Below the pieces are notes generated by a model. It made no database searches and was not told the origin of the DNA. It saw only the letters and a list, made by a program, of their open reading frames with translations. From an uncultured Fodinibius sp. (GTDB lineage Bacteria > Bacteroidota > Rhodothermia > Balneolales > Balneolaceae), in assembly GCA_913057775.1 (NCBI GenBank), contig CAJXOG010000009.1, forward strand, positions 1 through 64,000: a stretch of DNA of 64,000 nt, given 5' to 3'. Position 1 is the stretch's first letter; each line of letters opens with the position of its first letter. Both the position numbers and the translations under genes were made by a program. Positions 18,750 to 27,435 of the stretch are shown here, one piece after another.

Positions 18750-19340
18750 ATGAAAATACGTATACTACTCACTTTTTTAGTAGCTGGATTTTTAGTTATG
18801 GGTTGCAGCAGTTCGGAACCGGCAACAGATAACTCGGGAAGTGATTTGCCAAGCTGGTACACCAACCCACCCAGTAGCGATAGTGAATATATCTATGCTA
18901 TCGGTGAAGGAACATCTTCTCGAAGAAGTATGGCGAGAAAGCAGGCGATGCAAAATGGACGAGCAGCACTTACGCTTAAGCTTGAGTCTGAAATAAGTGC
19001 TATGCAGAAAAATTTCGCTGAAGAGACAACATCAGGTGCAAACAGCAATTACAGTGAGGTGTTTACTGATGTATCTAAATCAGTGGGACAACAAACATTG
19101 CGCGGTGTGGATGTTGATAGAAGTAAGTTTTATCAGCGAGATAATAATACCAAGCATGAAGTGCTTATGCTGGTTCGTTTACCCGTTGGAGAAGCGGCGA
19201 ATGCTTTGAACCAAGCACTTGAAAACACACTATCTAAAGATGAAGAGCTTTACACAAAGTTCAAGGCAGAAAAGGGCTTTGAAGAAATGAAAAAAGCTAT
19301 TGAAGAAATGAAAAATGGCAGTATGCCATCCGGGCAATAG
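18750..19340 (+). CDS. LPP20-family lipoprotein
   Basis: The lipobox LVMGC gives Cys19. The LPP20 domain then runs LPSWYTNPP, YIYAIGEGTSSRRSMARKQA (about 50-70), a helix, and RGVDVDRSKFYQRDN with the closing strand HEVLMLVRLP. The 196-residue length is close to the compact family size, unlike its longer neighbour at 17548, so they look like paralogues or partner proteins. C-terminal 40 residues form a charged helix with EEMKKAIEEMKNG. A very strong terminator ends the run after this gene. Confidence 0.8.
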   Translation: MKIRILLTFLVAGFLVMGCSSSEPATDNSGSDLPSWYTNPPSSDSEYIYAIGEGTSSRRSMARKQAMQNGRAALTLKLESEISAMQKNFAEETTSGANSNYSEVFTDVSKSVGQQTLRGVDVDRSKFYQRDNNTKHEVLMLVRLPVGEAANALNQALENTLSKDEELYTKFKAEKGFEEMKKAIEEMKNGSMPSGQ

Positions 19341-19369
19341 CTTGGGAGAGAAATTACCATTAGGTTTTA

Positions 19370-19414
19370 AAATATCTCAACCCGGAATAACCGGGTTGAG
19401 ATATTTCTTTTATT
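19370..19414 (+). terminator. Strong terminator ending the lipoprotein run
   Basis: A perfect 16-bp stem (19370-19385 with 19391-19406) with loop AATAA is followed by TTTCTTTT. It separates the LPP20-like gene from the MltC-like gene, so the latter needs its own promoter in 19415-19495. Confidence 0.95.
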
Positions 19415-19495
19415 ATTAAAAGTGGGGATAATAAAGCGATAATATTGCCAATCGTATTAGTAGTATTAATTTCAATGCTAGGGAGAGAAAATATT

Positions 19496-20734
19496 ATGTT
19501 TAGGCAAAAAGGGGTGTGTTGCTTAGGAAGGTATCTTACAGGAATTTTATTAACAGTATTCTGTATTGGTATTTCATCTGTTTGGGCACAGGATAGTTTT
19601 GAAGATTATAAAAAACAGTACCAAGAGGGGTATCAGAAGTATTTGGAAAATATTGAGAATGGTGTAGCAAATTCTGAAGAGGATTATGAAAAATATAGAG
19701 AGGCATTTGAAAAGGAATACAAAGCATTTAAAGAGGAAATGCTGCAAAAATGGGGCGACTTCAAAGAGCGGTCCAAGAAACAATGGGTAGAATATAAAGA
19801 AAATGGTAATCTGCGAATTTCAACGGATTTTGAAAAAGGAAGTGGTCAGGTTGAGGTAATTACCGGGAGTAAAGAAGAAGCTGAAAAAGTAAAGGAGGAA
19901 ATGCCTAAAAAGGTTTCTGAAGCCATGAAATTTAAAGGAACCAGGGAAGGATTTGAAACAGAAAATGTACCTAACAAAGAGATTGCCAAGGAGGCAGTTT
20001 TAGCAGATCAGCTGAACAAACCTGAAGATCAGCCCGTGGATGAGTACGCCAAAGAGGTCGCAGAAAAAAACACGAAAACAAAAGAGGTGCAAGGTGACGA
20101 TGGGGAGACTCGTTATGTAGTATATGTGAATTTTCAGCTTTCGGATGATCATATGCAAAAAAGAGCAGAAAAGGTTGAGAATTTCATATATAAGTTCTCA
20201 AGTCAACATGATATTGATCCGGCTCTTGTATTTGCAATAATTCATGTTGAGTCTCATTTTAATCCTACCGCCGCCTCACATGCTAATGCGTATGGGTTAA
20301 TGCAGTTGGTGCCAACCACAGGAGGACGCGATGCCTATCGAAGAATTTTTAATGAAGATGGTATTCCTACCAAAGAATTTTTGTTTCAGCCGGACAATAA
20401 TATTCAGATGGGAACAACTTTTATAGATATCATGGAATCTAATTATTTTGATCGTGCTGAGGATGAGATAACGCGGGAGTATTTGATTATCTGTGCATAT
20501 AATACGGGTGCCGGAAATGTATCTGTAGCTTATACGGGCGACACTAATTTATCGAATGCGTTTTCAAAAATTAACAGCATGTCACCCGAAGAAAATTATA
20601 AACACCTGCGTGAAAACCTGGAATATGCTGAGGCTAGAAACTATCTCAAGAAGGTTACGACCCAACGTGAGAGATATAATAAGTGGAAACGACAGGTAGA
20701 AGAAGATCAGGGTTTATTTTTAAATTCGTTTTAA
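19496..20734 (+). CDS. MltC-like membrane/secreted murein lytic transglycosylase
   Basis: The ATG at 19496 has the strong ribosome site GGGAGAGA 8-9 bases upstream, so I prefer it to the TTG at 19445. The 412-residue product has a signal peptide ending VWA/Q near 31 rather than a lipobox. A 70-residue acidic helical region resembles the MltC N-terminal domain. The C-terminal SLT domain carries the catalytic Glu252 in IIHVESHFNP, then ANAYGLMQLVP and AYNTGAGNV. Lytic transglycosylases cleave the glycan strand, forming 1,6-anhydromuramic ends. It shares its N-terminal motif with the transglutaminase-like protein upstream of the cluster. Confidence 0.85.
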   Translation: MFRQKGVCCLGRYLTGILLTVFCIGISSVWAQDSFEDYKKQYQEGYQKYLENIENGVANSEEDYEKYREAFEKEYKAFKEEMLQKWGDFKERSKKQWVEYKENGNLRISTDFEKGSGQVEVITGSKEEAEKVKEEMPKKVSEAMKFKGTREGFETENVPNKEIAKEAVLADQLNKPEDQPVDEYAKEVAEKNTKTKEVQGDDGETRYVVYVNFQLSDDHMQKRAEKVENFIYKFSSQHDIDPALVFAIIHVESHFNPTAASHANAYGLMQLVPTTGGRDAYRRIFNEDGIPTKEFLFQPDNNIQMGTTFIDIMESNYFDRAEDEITREYLIICAYNTGAGNVSVAYTGDTNLSNAFSKINSMSPEENYKHLRENLEYAEARNYLKKVTTQRERYNKWKRQVEEDQGLFLNSF

Positions 20735-21124
20735 AACGAAGACAATAACTTTTATTCTTCTGTCAGCATCTTGGGCTATCTTTTTTACTTTTTAATAGCC
20801 TGTGCATTTGCTAGAGTAGAAAATAGTACGGACAATATGATAATCAGGTACAATAAGCTATAAGAGAATTGATCAAGTTGAAAAGCTGGCCCAGAAATTT
20901 TGATTGATCTCATAAATCTTGTGGTTAGCCTGACAAAAGAAAAACATCACTGATGTTGACATAGCTTCCTAAAAGCTGAATGTATGTGATGTATAGATTT
21001 AAATAGAAATCGCCAACTTGTAGTATTTCATTATAGATTGAATGGAAAGTTGTCGAAGTTGTTATTTGGTCTATTTTGCATTAACTATATCACGTGAATT
21101 TGATAATGCCCTAAATTCTAAACT
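20735..21124. other. 390-bp intergenic region without a recognisable gene
   Basis: No credible ORF, RNA or terminator was found. A short palindrome ACATCA/TGATGT lies near 20945, and a TTGACA-like element near 20956. A weak imperfect hairpin (GAAGA...TCTTC type) starts near 20738 and might help end the transglycosylase transcript. The glgB promoter should be in the distal half. Confidence 0.4.
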
Positions 21125-22990
21125 TTGAACACTATTTTAACAGATAAAGATAAGCAGTACTGGCAAGAGGGTCATCAACATGCGGCTTATAATTTTATGG
21201 GATCCCACTTTACTGATGATGGGGTGTACTTTGCTGTTTGGGCACCCAATGCTTATAGCGTGAGTGTAGTTGGTGAGTTTAATAATTGGGATGGCAGAAA
21301 ACATCCTATGGAGAAGGATGAAGATACGGGCATTTGGACGATCTTCATTCCTGATATTGAACATTGGGCTTTGTATAAGTATGAGTTAAAAACAGCTGAG
21401 GATGCTCCTCCCTTTTTAAAGTCAGATCCTTATGCTTATGCCATGGAGGTGCGTCCCAAAACAGCATCGCTAGTGTACGATTTATCGGATTATGAATGGG
21501 ACGATGATGATTGGATGGCAAGCCGGGAGCAGCGGCAATCATTTCAGCGCCCCATATCTATTTATGAAGTGCATTTGGCATCATGGAAAAGGAAGGGCGA
21601 AAATAATGATGAATATTTGAGCTATCGGGAATTAGCGCACGATTTGGTTCCCTATGTAAAGGATTGTGGGTTTACACATATCGAGTTGATGCCGATTGCT
21701 GAGCATCCCTATGATCCATCTTGGGGATACCAACTCACAGGTTATTTTGCTCCTACGAGTCGTCTGGGAGATCCCAAAGATTTTATGTACTTCGTAAATG
21801 AATGTCATAAAAACGGTATTGGGGTGATAATGGACTGGGTGCCCGGACATTTTCCAAAGGATGAGCAAGGGTTGCAAATGTTTGACAGTACTCCCTTGTA
21901 TGAATACGAGGATCCCAAAAAAAGAGAACAGAAAGATTGGGGCACCTATATTTTTGATTATGGCAAAGAAGGAGTGCGAAATTTTTTATTGTCAAATGCA
22001 CACTACTGGTGTAATAAATATCATATTGATGGGCTGCGTGTAGATGCAGTAGCTTCTATGTTATATCTGGACTACTCTAAGGGTCCAGGTGAATGGACGC
22101 CAAACAAACACGGAGGCAATGAACATTTAGAGGCTATACGTTTTTTGAAGGATTTTAATACGATGATCCATCGTGAATTTCCTGGAATATTAACATTTGC
22201 TGAGGAATCTACCTCGTGGCCTGGAGTAACAACACCTGTACATAACGATGGACTCGGTTTTGATTATAAGTGGAATATGGGCTGGATGAATGATACGCTG
22301 GAGTACATTAAAAAAAATCCAGAAGAACGCGAGAACGATCCCAACAAGATCACCTTCCCGATGATGTATAACTATTCGGAAAACTTTACCCTTCCCTTTT
22401 CACACGATGAGGTTGTACACCTTAAGAAGCCCCTTGTTTGGAAAAGTGCAGGCAATGAGCGTGAGCAGTTTTCCAACCTGCGCTTATTGTTCACATATTT
22501 TTTTGGCCATCCTGGCAAAAAATTAATGTTTATGGGTGGTGAATTTGCAGAGACAAGTGAGTGGGCCGAAGATCGATCGCTTCATTGGCATTTACTGGAC
22601 CACAAACGACACCAGGGAATTAAAAAGCTGGTAGATGATTTAAACCTATTATACAAACGGGAAGAATCGCTACACCAGCTGGATAAAGATCCCAATGGGT
22701 TTGAGTGGATAGCTTTGGGAAAAGAGCAGTCTTCGGTGTTTTCATTTTTGAGAAAGGCTAAGAATCCAGCAAATCACCTTTTGTTTATATTGAATTTTTC
22801 TGATCGAAAGATATCTGACTACTCGGTTGGACCTTTTAAGGGAGAGCAATATCGTATAGTTTTTAATAGTGAGTCGGAATATTACGGGGGGGCAAATAAG
22901 GGCGGTCACTACGGGCTTGGAGAAGAGCAGCATGTGTGGATGGAACCATACTCGGCAATGGTATTAAAGCCAGAACGAGAACTTGCTTAA
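21125..22990 (+). CDS. glgB: 1,4-alpha-glucan branching enzyme
   Basis: This GH13 enzyme makes alpha-1,6 branches in glycogen. Order: CBM48-type N-domain (about 20-120, VWAPNAYSVSVVGEFNNWDG), catalytic barrel with nucleophile Asp307 in GLRVDAVASMLY, acid Glu360 in TFAEES and transition-state Asp in FSHDEVVHLKK near 425, then a C-terminal beta domain. At 621 residues it lacks the extra N1 domain of the 730-residue E. coli enzyme, as many bacterial GlgBs do. The start is a TTG at 21125; the next ATG would remove conserved residues before the N-domain. Confidence 0.95.
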   Translation: MNTILTDKDKQYWQEGHQHAAYNFMGSHFTDDGVYFAVWAPNAYSVSVVGEFNNWDGRKHPMEKDEDTGIWTIFIPDIEHWALYKYELKTAEDAPPFLKSDPYAYAMEVRPKTASLVYDLSDYEWDDDDWMASREQRQSFQRPISIYEVHLASWKRKGENNDEYLSYRELAHDLVPYVKDCGFTHIELMPIAEHPYDPSWGYQLTGYFAPTSRLGDPKDFMYFVNECHKNGIGVIMDWVPGHFPKDEQGLQMFDSTPLYEYEDPKKREQKDWGTYIFDYGKEGVRNFLLSNAHYWCNKYHIDGLRVDAVASMLYLDYSKGPGEWTPNKHGGNEHLEAIRFLKDFNTMIHREFPGILTFAEESTSWPGVTTPVHNDGLGFDYKWNMGWMNDTLEYIKKNPEERENDPNKITFPMMYNYSENFTLPFSHDEVVHLKKPLVWKSAGNEREQFSNLRLLFTYFFGHPGKKLMFMGGEFAETSEWAEDRSLHWHLLDHKRHQGIKKLVDDLNLLYKREESLHQLDKDPNGFEWIALGKEQSSVFSFLRKAKNPANHLLFILNFSDRKISDYSVGPFKGEQYRIVFNSESEYYGGANKGGHYGLGEEQHVWMEPYSAMVLKPERELA

Positions 22991-23082
22991 GACGTTTGTT
23001 CTCGTTCATATAATGCAGGTGTTGCTGACAACTTAATAAGAATAAAGCTGTTAAAAGATTTTATTAACAGGCTCCATTTTAG

Positions 23083-23090
23083 TATATTTG
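23083..23090 (+). promoter_or_regulatory. Candidate Bacteroidetes-type -7 element before the ComA-like gene
   Basis: TATATTTG matches TAnnTTTG, the -7 element used by Bacteroidetes housekeeping sigma factor. It lies 31 bases before the ATG at 23122. The -33 side is only loosely matched, so the call is tentative. If real, it drives the ComA-like, GT5N and DUF4270 genes. Confidence 0.4.
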
Positions 23091-23121
23091 TCCGTTTAAT
23101 TTGTCAAATTTATAATTTCCA

Positions 23122-23940
23122 ATGGCTTTTAAGCTCAATCACCTCCCAAAGCGTACCGAGAAACCTCGAGAAAAAGGAATGACGCTTGTTTTAGACAAGG
23201 GTCTAAGTGTTCGACAAGTTGAAGATTTTTGCAAATCTTGTTCTAATTATATTGACATTGTAAAGCTTGGCTGGGGAACCAGTTACGTAACACAGAATTT
23301 GGAAGATAAGCTGGCTGTATATGCTAATGCAGATATCCCGGTTTATTTTGGGGGAACGCTTTTTGAGGCTTACGTACTGCGTGATCAGCTTGATGCGTAC
23401 ATGGAGTTGTTAGATCGATTTAATATCGAGCATGCCGAGGTGTCGAATGGCACAATATGGCTTTCCGATAAACGAAAGGTGGAGATTATTCAGAAGATGA
23501 GTAAGCACTTTACGATTTTGTCGGAAATAGGGAGTAAAAATCCCAATGATATAATACCGCCATATAAATGGGTTAAAATGATTGAGCGCGAGCTTGAGGC
23601 CGGCGCGTGGAAAATTATCTGTGAGGCTCGGGAAAGTGGAACAGTGGGCGTGTTTCGTCCCAACGGTGAAGTGCGATCAGGACTTATTGATGAGATCGCA
23701 GATTCAGTACCCGTAGAGAATTTGATTTTTGAGGCTCCTCAGAAAGAACAACAGGTTTGGTTTATTCGTAAGTTTGGAAGCAATGTAAATCTTGGCAATA
23801 TAAAGCCCTCAGAAGTAATTCCTGTTGAAACCCTGCGCTTAGGTCTGCGAGGCGATACGCTTTTTGATTTTTATTCACTTGACGACGAAGAGATGAGTCA
23901 GCTCTATGCGGATCAGGAAAAAAAAGAGTCCGACGAATAA
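23122..23940 (+). CDS. Phosphosulfolactate synthase (ComA) family protein
   Basis: ComA-family enzymes add sulfite to phosphoenolpyruvate to form phosphosulfolactate in a (beta/alpha)8 barrel. Family blocks in order: TLVLDKGLS near 22, DIVKLGWGTSYV near 48, YFGGTLFEAY near 75, AEVSNGTI near 103, SEIGSKNP near 134 and CEARESGTVG near 167. Length 272 is close to the archaeal enzyme. Bacteria with this family do not make coenzyme M; some use sulfolactate, and a role in sulfonated metabolites such as sulfonolipids is speculation. A 36-base gap to the GT5-like gene suggests an operon. Confidence 0.85.
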   Translation: MAFKLNHLPKRTEKPREKGMTLVLDKGLSVRQVEDFCKSCSNYIDIVKLGWGTSYVTQNLEDKLAVYANADIPVYFGGTLFEAYVLRDQLDAYMELLDRFNIEHAEVSNGTIWLSDKRKVEIIQKMSKHFTILSEIGSKNPNDIIPPYKWVKMIERELEAGAWKIICEARESGTVGVFRPNGEVRSGLIDEIADSVPVENLIFEAPQKEQQVWFIRKFGSNVNLGNIKPSEVIPVETLRLGLRGDTLFDFYSLDDEEMSQLYADQEKKESDE

Positions 23941-23976
23941 ACAATAAATAAACAACCAATTCATTAGTATTTATCT

Positions 23977-24795
23977 ATGAAAGTATTATATGCTGCTGCT
24001 GAAATATCTCCCTTTGCTAGAATGACACATACGGCTGATTTGCTCCGGTTTTTGCCGGCATCTTTGCAGGACAAGGGATATGAGATTCGCATTTTGTTAC
24101 CCAAATATGGTACTATTAATGATCGAAGAAATCGATTGCATGAGGTAATTCGCCTCTCTGGCATTGAGATCGAAGTGGGCGAAAAAATTGAAAATATGCG
24201 AATTAAGGTAGCTAGTATACCCAATGCAAAGCTACAAGTATACTTCCTGGATAATGACACCTACTTTAGCCGTAAGGCTATGTTCATGAATCCGGAAACA
24301 GATGAACACTATGATGATAACGACGAACGAATCGTTTTTTATAGTAAAGGTGTTTTGGAAACTGTGGCAAAGTTGGGATGGGAGCCTGATATCATTCACT
24401 GCCACGATTGGGCAGCAGGATTAATTCCATTGCTTGCCAAAGAGAAGTATAATGATCTGGATCTGTTTAAGGATACTAAAGTGATATACAATATCCATCA
24501 TCCCGAAAACAATGGAATATTTAACAAAAAGTTGTTAGATCTGGTCGGTTTACCCGATTCTGTTGATAAAGACAATCTTATAGAGGGGGAAAACGTTGAC
24601 TTACGCACCCTCGGTTTAAAATACAGCGATCATGTTGTTACCGGCAATCATATAACAGATGAATTAGACGATCTTTTTGAAGATCTGGGTATTTCGGCAA
24701 GAAAAATTCAGGGATCACCTGAAGATGTTTCGGATAAGTTTGCCAGTTACTATGATGAGATTGCCGGAACTGAAGAAGAAACGGAAGAATCATAA
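23977..24795 (+). CDS. Stand-alone N-terminal domain of glycogen/starch synthase (GT5)
   Basis: The 272-residue protein aligns with only the N-terminal Rossmann half of glycogen synthase: KVLYAAAEISPFA at 2-14, GYEIRILLPKYG near 34, PDIIHCHDWAAGLIPLL near 138, YNIHHPENNGIF near 170. The normal KxGGL nucleotide-contact motif after residue 14 reads RMTHTADLL and the whole C-terminal ADP-glucose-binding domain is missing. It is therefore probably not a glycosyltransferase by itself; a glucan-binding, scaffold or regulatory role is inferred. The same truncated form is known beside DUF4270 genes in Bacteroidetes. Sits between ComA-like and DUF4270. Confidence 0.8.
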   Translation: MKVLYAAAEISPFARMTHTADLLRFLPASLQDKGYEIRILLPKYGTINDRRNRLHEVIRLSGIEIEVGEKIENMRIKVASIPNAKLQVYFLDNDTYFSRKAMFMNPETDEHYDDNDERIVFYSKGVLETVAKLGWEPDIIHCHDWAAGLIPLLAKEKYNDLDLFKDTKVIYNIHHPENNGIFNKKLLDLVGLPDSVDKDNLIEGENVDLRTLGLKYSDHVVTGNHITDELDDLFEDLGISARKIQGSPEDVSDKFASYYDEIAGTEEETEES

Positions 24796-24813
24796 ATTTA
24801 GAGCAGTATCTCG

Positions 24814-26079
24814 TTGCAAAATTTTATACAAATCTCCTTTCAACAAGTAAGGTCATTTTACTTAGTTTTAATTTTAGGTGTCTTGGTAGGGTTCAGTGCC
24901 TGTGAAAATCCGGGCTCTGTAGGCAGCAACCTCACAGATCCTACATCAGAAGTAGTGCGAGACACATTAATTATCAATGGCTTAACCTCAGTAGATGCTA
25001 CATCTTATTCAGGTGAGCTGAATCTTTTTTCGGCCGGCAGCTTTGATGATCCGCTATTTGGCAGTATGGGCGTTACTGGTTATTTAAAGCCCAACCTTCC
25101 AGCAGCCTCTGATACATTGAAATCTGATGGCGAAGTGCTGTTGCGGATTATGTATGATCGCGGACAGGTTTCGGGAGATACCGTTGGTACTCAACAATTT
25201 GATTTGTATCAAATTAATCAATATTGGCGCGACCGAGTGTTAAAAGTGGATAATGAGCTTGCATTAGCGCAGCAAAAGCTTGGTGAATTTTCGGTTGGCT
25301 CAGAAGATTCTCTGATGATTAACCTATCTGACATTGCTCCACAGTGGGTGGATGAATATCGCATGTACGCAGATTCCTCAAAACAAGATACTACCGGAGC
25401 GGTAGATTCTTCATATGTGTATGATGCTCACGGATTGGCGTTAGTCCCCCAAAACAGTGCAAAGGTTATTCCGCTTTACCGAGATTCGACTCGTTTTTTT
25501 ATTCAACATCCCGAGGCGGATACTTTTGATGTATCGTTAAATAGGTGGGGATATTATTTAGACAGAGGCAGTAACACCACCATTCCGCAGGGATCATTAC
25601 CTTTGTACAGTACATACGAAAGTGTGCTTAATTTTAAAAAACTGGGAATCGAGGAGTTAGATATTCAGCCTCCGGGATTGTCTCGTGCAGAATTGGTACT
25701 GTATGAAAATACTTCTGCATTGGAACAAAGTTTAAACGGAGAGCCTTCAACTACGCAAAGGGCCAAAGAACAGGTAGCATATTTACATTTGGCTAACCCC
25801 GAGGGACTACCCGAAAATATTGATCCGGGCGTGCCGTTAAATAACCCGACACGATTGCAAGGCAGCTATTCTGCTGAAAATGGCACATATCGATTCGATG
25901 TTACAACACTGGTCGAAAATATTATAAGAAATGGATTTCCGGAAGATCGAGAGTTTTTTATAACACTTCCAAATGATGGTGTTATAAAATCCACTCTTAT
26001 AATGACTGATGATGATCAGGTTCCCAATGGACTGAAGCCTAAAATTATAATTACCTCTTTAAAAAATATTAAGAATTAG
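24814..26079 (+). CDS. DUF4270 family lipoprotein
   Basis: A TTG start at 24814 follows the GT5-like stop by 18 bases. The N-terminal hydrophobic helix ends in lipobox GFSAC, lipid Cys30, with the mature start CENPGSVG typical of Bacteroidetes DUF4270 proteins. The 421-residue body is rich in beta strands and Asp/Ser, with DTLIINGLTSVDATSYSGE near 50 and LFSAGSFDDPLFGSMGV near 71. The DUF4270 domain has no known activity; a surface or periplasmic beta-sandwich is likely. Two bases separate it from the next gene. Confidence 0.8.
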   Translation: MQNFIQISFQQVRSFYLVLILGVLVGFSACENPGSVGSNLTDPTSEVVRDTLIINGLTSVDATSYSGELNLFSAGSFDDPLFGSMGVTGYLKPNLPAASDTLKSDGEVLLRIMYDRGQVSGDTVGTQQFDLYQINQYWRDRVLKVDNELALAQQKLGEFSVGSEDSLMINLSDIAPQWVDEYRMYADSSKQDTTGAVDSSYVYDAHGLALVPQNSAKVIPLYRDSTRFFIQHPEADTFDVSLNRWGYYLDRGSNTTIPQGSLPLYSTYESVLNFKKLGIEELDIQPPGLSRAELVLYENTSALEQSLNGEPSTTQRAKEQVAYLHLANPEGLPENIDPGVPLNNPTRLQGSYSAENGTYRFDVTTLVENIIRNGFPEDREFFITLPNDGVIKSTLIMTDDDQVPNGLKPKIIITSLKNIKN

Positions 26080-26081
26080 CG

Positions 26082-27377
26082 TTGAAAAAGTTAGCTCTTA
26101 TAATAATACTACTGATTTTTGGAACTTCTACAGCATTTGCCCAATCAGGTGATGCTAAGGCCTCAAGTGGATCTGTTTATTCAAAAATAGGTATTGGATA
26201 TCCACTACCCACAAGTAATTCGGCAGCCCAATCTATGGGATTGCTAGGGGTTTCTTTTAATGATACATTTGTAGGAACGATTGCAAATCCTGCCCATTGG
26301 GGAAATACGGTATATGGTCTTGGCGTAGGAGAGATTGGCGTTGATTCTTATAGCGCCAGTGATGGCACAGGAAGTGTTACGAACTCAAATTTTTCAGTTG
26401 GTCAGTTTCAACTTCAACTCCCGATCATTCGAGGAGAATTGGGGGTTTCAGGTTCTTTTGCTCCTGTAACAGAGGCCAAATTTCGGACCTTTGAGCAGAA
26501 AACAATAGCAATCGGCGATAATATTCAGGGAGAAACAATCGATTTTAATCTTGAAAATCGTGGCAGTGGCGGATTAAATAGAGCTGAGTTAGGGCTTGGC
26601 TGGAGAATTAATTCAAATATCTCTGTCGGTTATGCAACGTCACTGTATTTTCTTTCGATGGATGATTCTTATGTGGCACGATTTCCACAATCTCCTTATC
26701 GTGATGTCAATTTCACTATTGAAACGAGTGGTCACAGTTTTGGACATCGTGTAGGAACATTTATTCGCTTACCCAATATTTTGCAAGAAGATGATCAGTT
26801 GGGGATTGGAGCGACCATTGATTTTCCTGTTGAGCTCAATTCAGAACGAAAACAAACGGGTTTTATAAATAATGGAGCCGTAAATTTGAGTAAGGATTTG
26901 CAAAATGCTACTGGTCCTATTAAACTACCAATGAAGGTAAGCGGTGGTGTGAGTTACAGCCCGAGTAATAAGCTGATGGTTGGTCTTGAAGGACTTTATG
27001 AGGGCTGGTCGGGATATGGAAATGATTTCAAGCCCTCTGAAGAACAGATGTTTGTAGACCGGTATAAAATGGGTTTGGGAGTACAGTATTTTCCCTATGT
27101 TACAGGATCAACGAATTTTTTATCGAACTTTAAGTATCGGGCGGGAGCTTCTTATGATACGGGTCATCTGGATATTGATGGACAACGGATTAACACACTA
27201 AAGTTTGCGTTTGGAATTGGTATCCGATCGCCACGGTCAAACTCCTCCATTGATTTAAGTTTTGAATATGGAATAAGGGGAACACAAACTTCAAATTTGG
27301 CTCAAGAAAATATTTGGGGAGTGCGACTTACGCTTAATTTGGCTGAAGTAATGTTTTTCCGTCCAAAGCTTCAATAA
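26082..27377 (+). CDS. Predicted outer-membrane beta-barrel protein
   Basis: A TTG at 26082 starts two bases after the DUF4270 stop, which suggests translational coupling. A signal peptide ends near AFAQ (residue 20). The rest is 400 residues of alternating short amphipathic strands with Gly/Tyr/Asn turns, as in FadL/OmpP1- or PorV-like barrels, and ends in LTLNLAEVMFFRPKLQ. The opening YSKIGIGYPLPTSNSAAQSM resembles long-chain-transporter-like barrels. No substrate can be named. Coupled with a DUF4270 lipoprotein it may form an outer-membrane complex. Confidence 0.65.
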   Translation: MKKLALIIILLIFGTSTAFAQSGDAKASSGSVYSKIGIGYPLPTSNSAAQSMGLLGVSFNDTFVGTIANPAHWGNTVYGLGVGEIGVDSYSASDGTGSVTNSNFSVGQFQLQLPIIRGELGVSGSFAPVTEAKFRTFEQKTIAIGDNIQGETIDFNLENRGSGGLNRAELGLGWRINSNISVGYATSLYFLSMDDSYVARFPQSPYRDVNFTIETSGHSFGHRVGTFIRLPNILQEDDQLGIGATIDFPVELNSERKQTGFINNGAVNLSKDLQNATGPIKLPMKVSGGVSYSPSNKLMVGLEGLYEGWSGYGNDFKPSEEQMFVDRYKMGLGVQYFPYVTGSTNFLSNFKYRAGASYDTGHLDIDGQRINTLKFAFGIGIRSPRSNSSIDLSFEYGIRGTQTSNLAQENIWGVRLTLNLAEVMFFRPKLQ

Positions 27378-27435
27378 CAATAAATTGCTTTAGTAACAGT
27401 TTTAAACTTGAACCATACAGCAAAATGTTATCATT

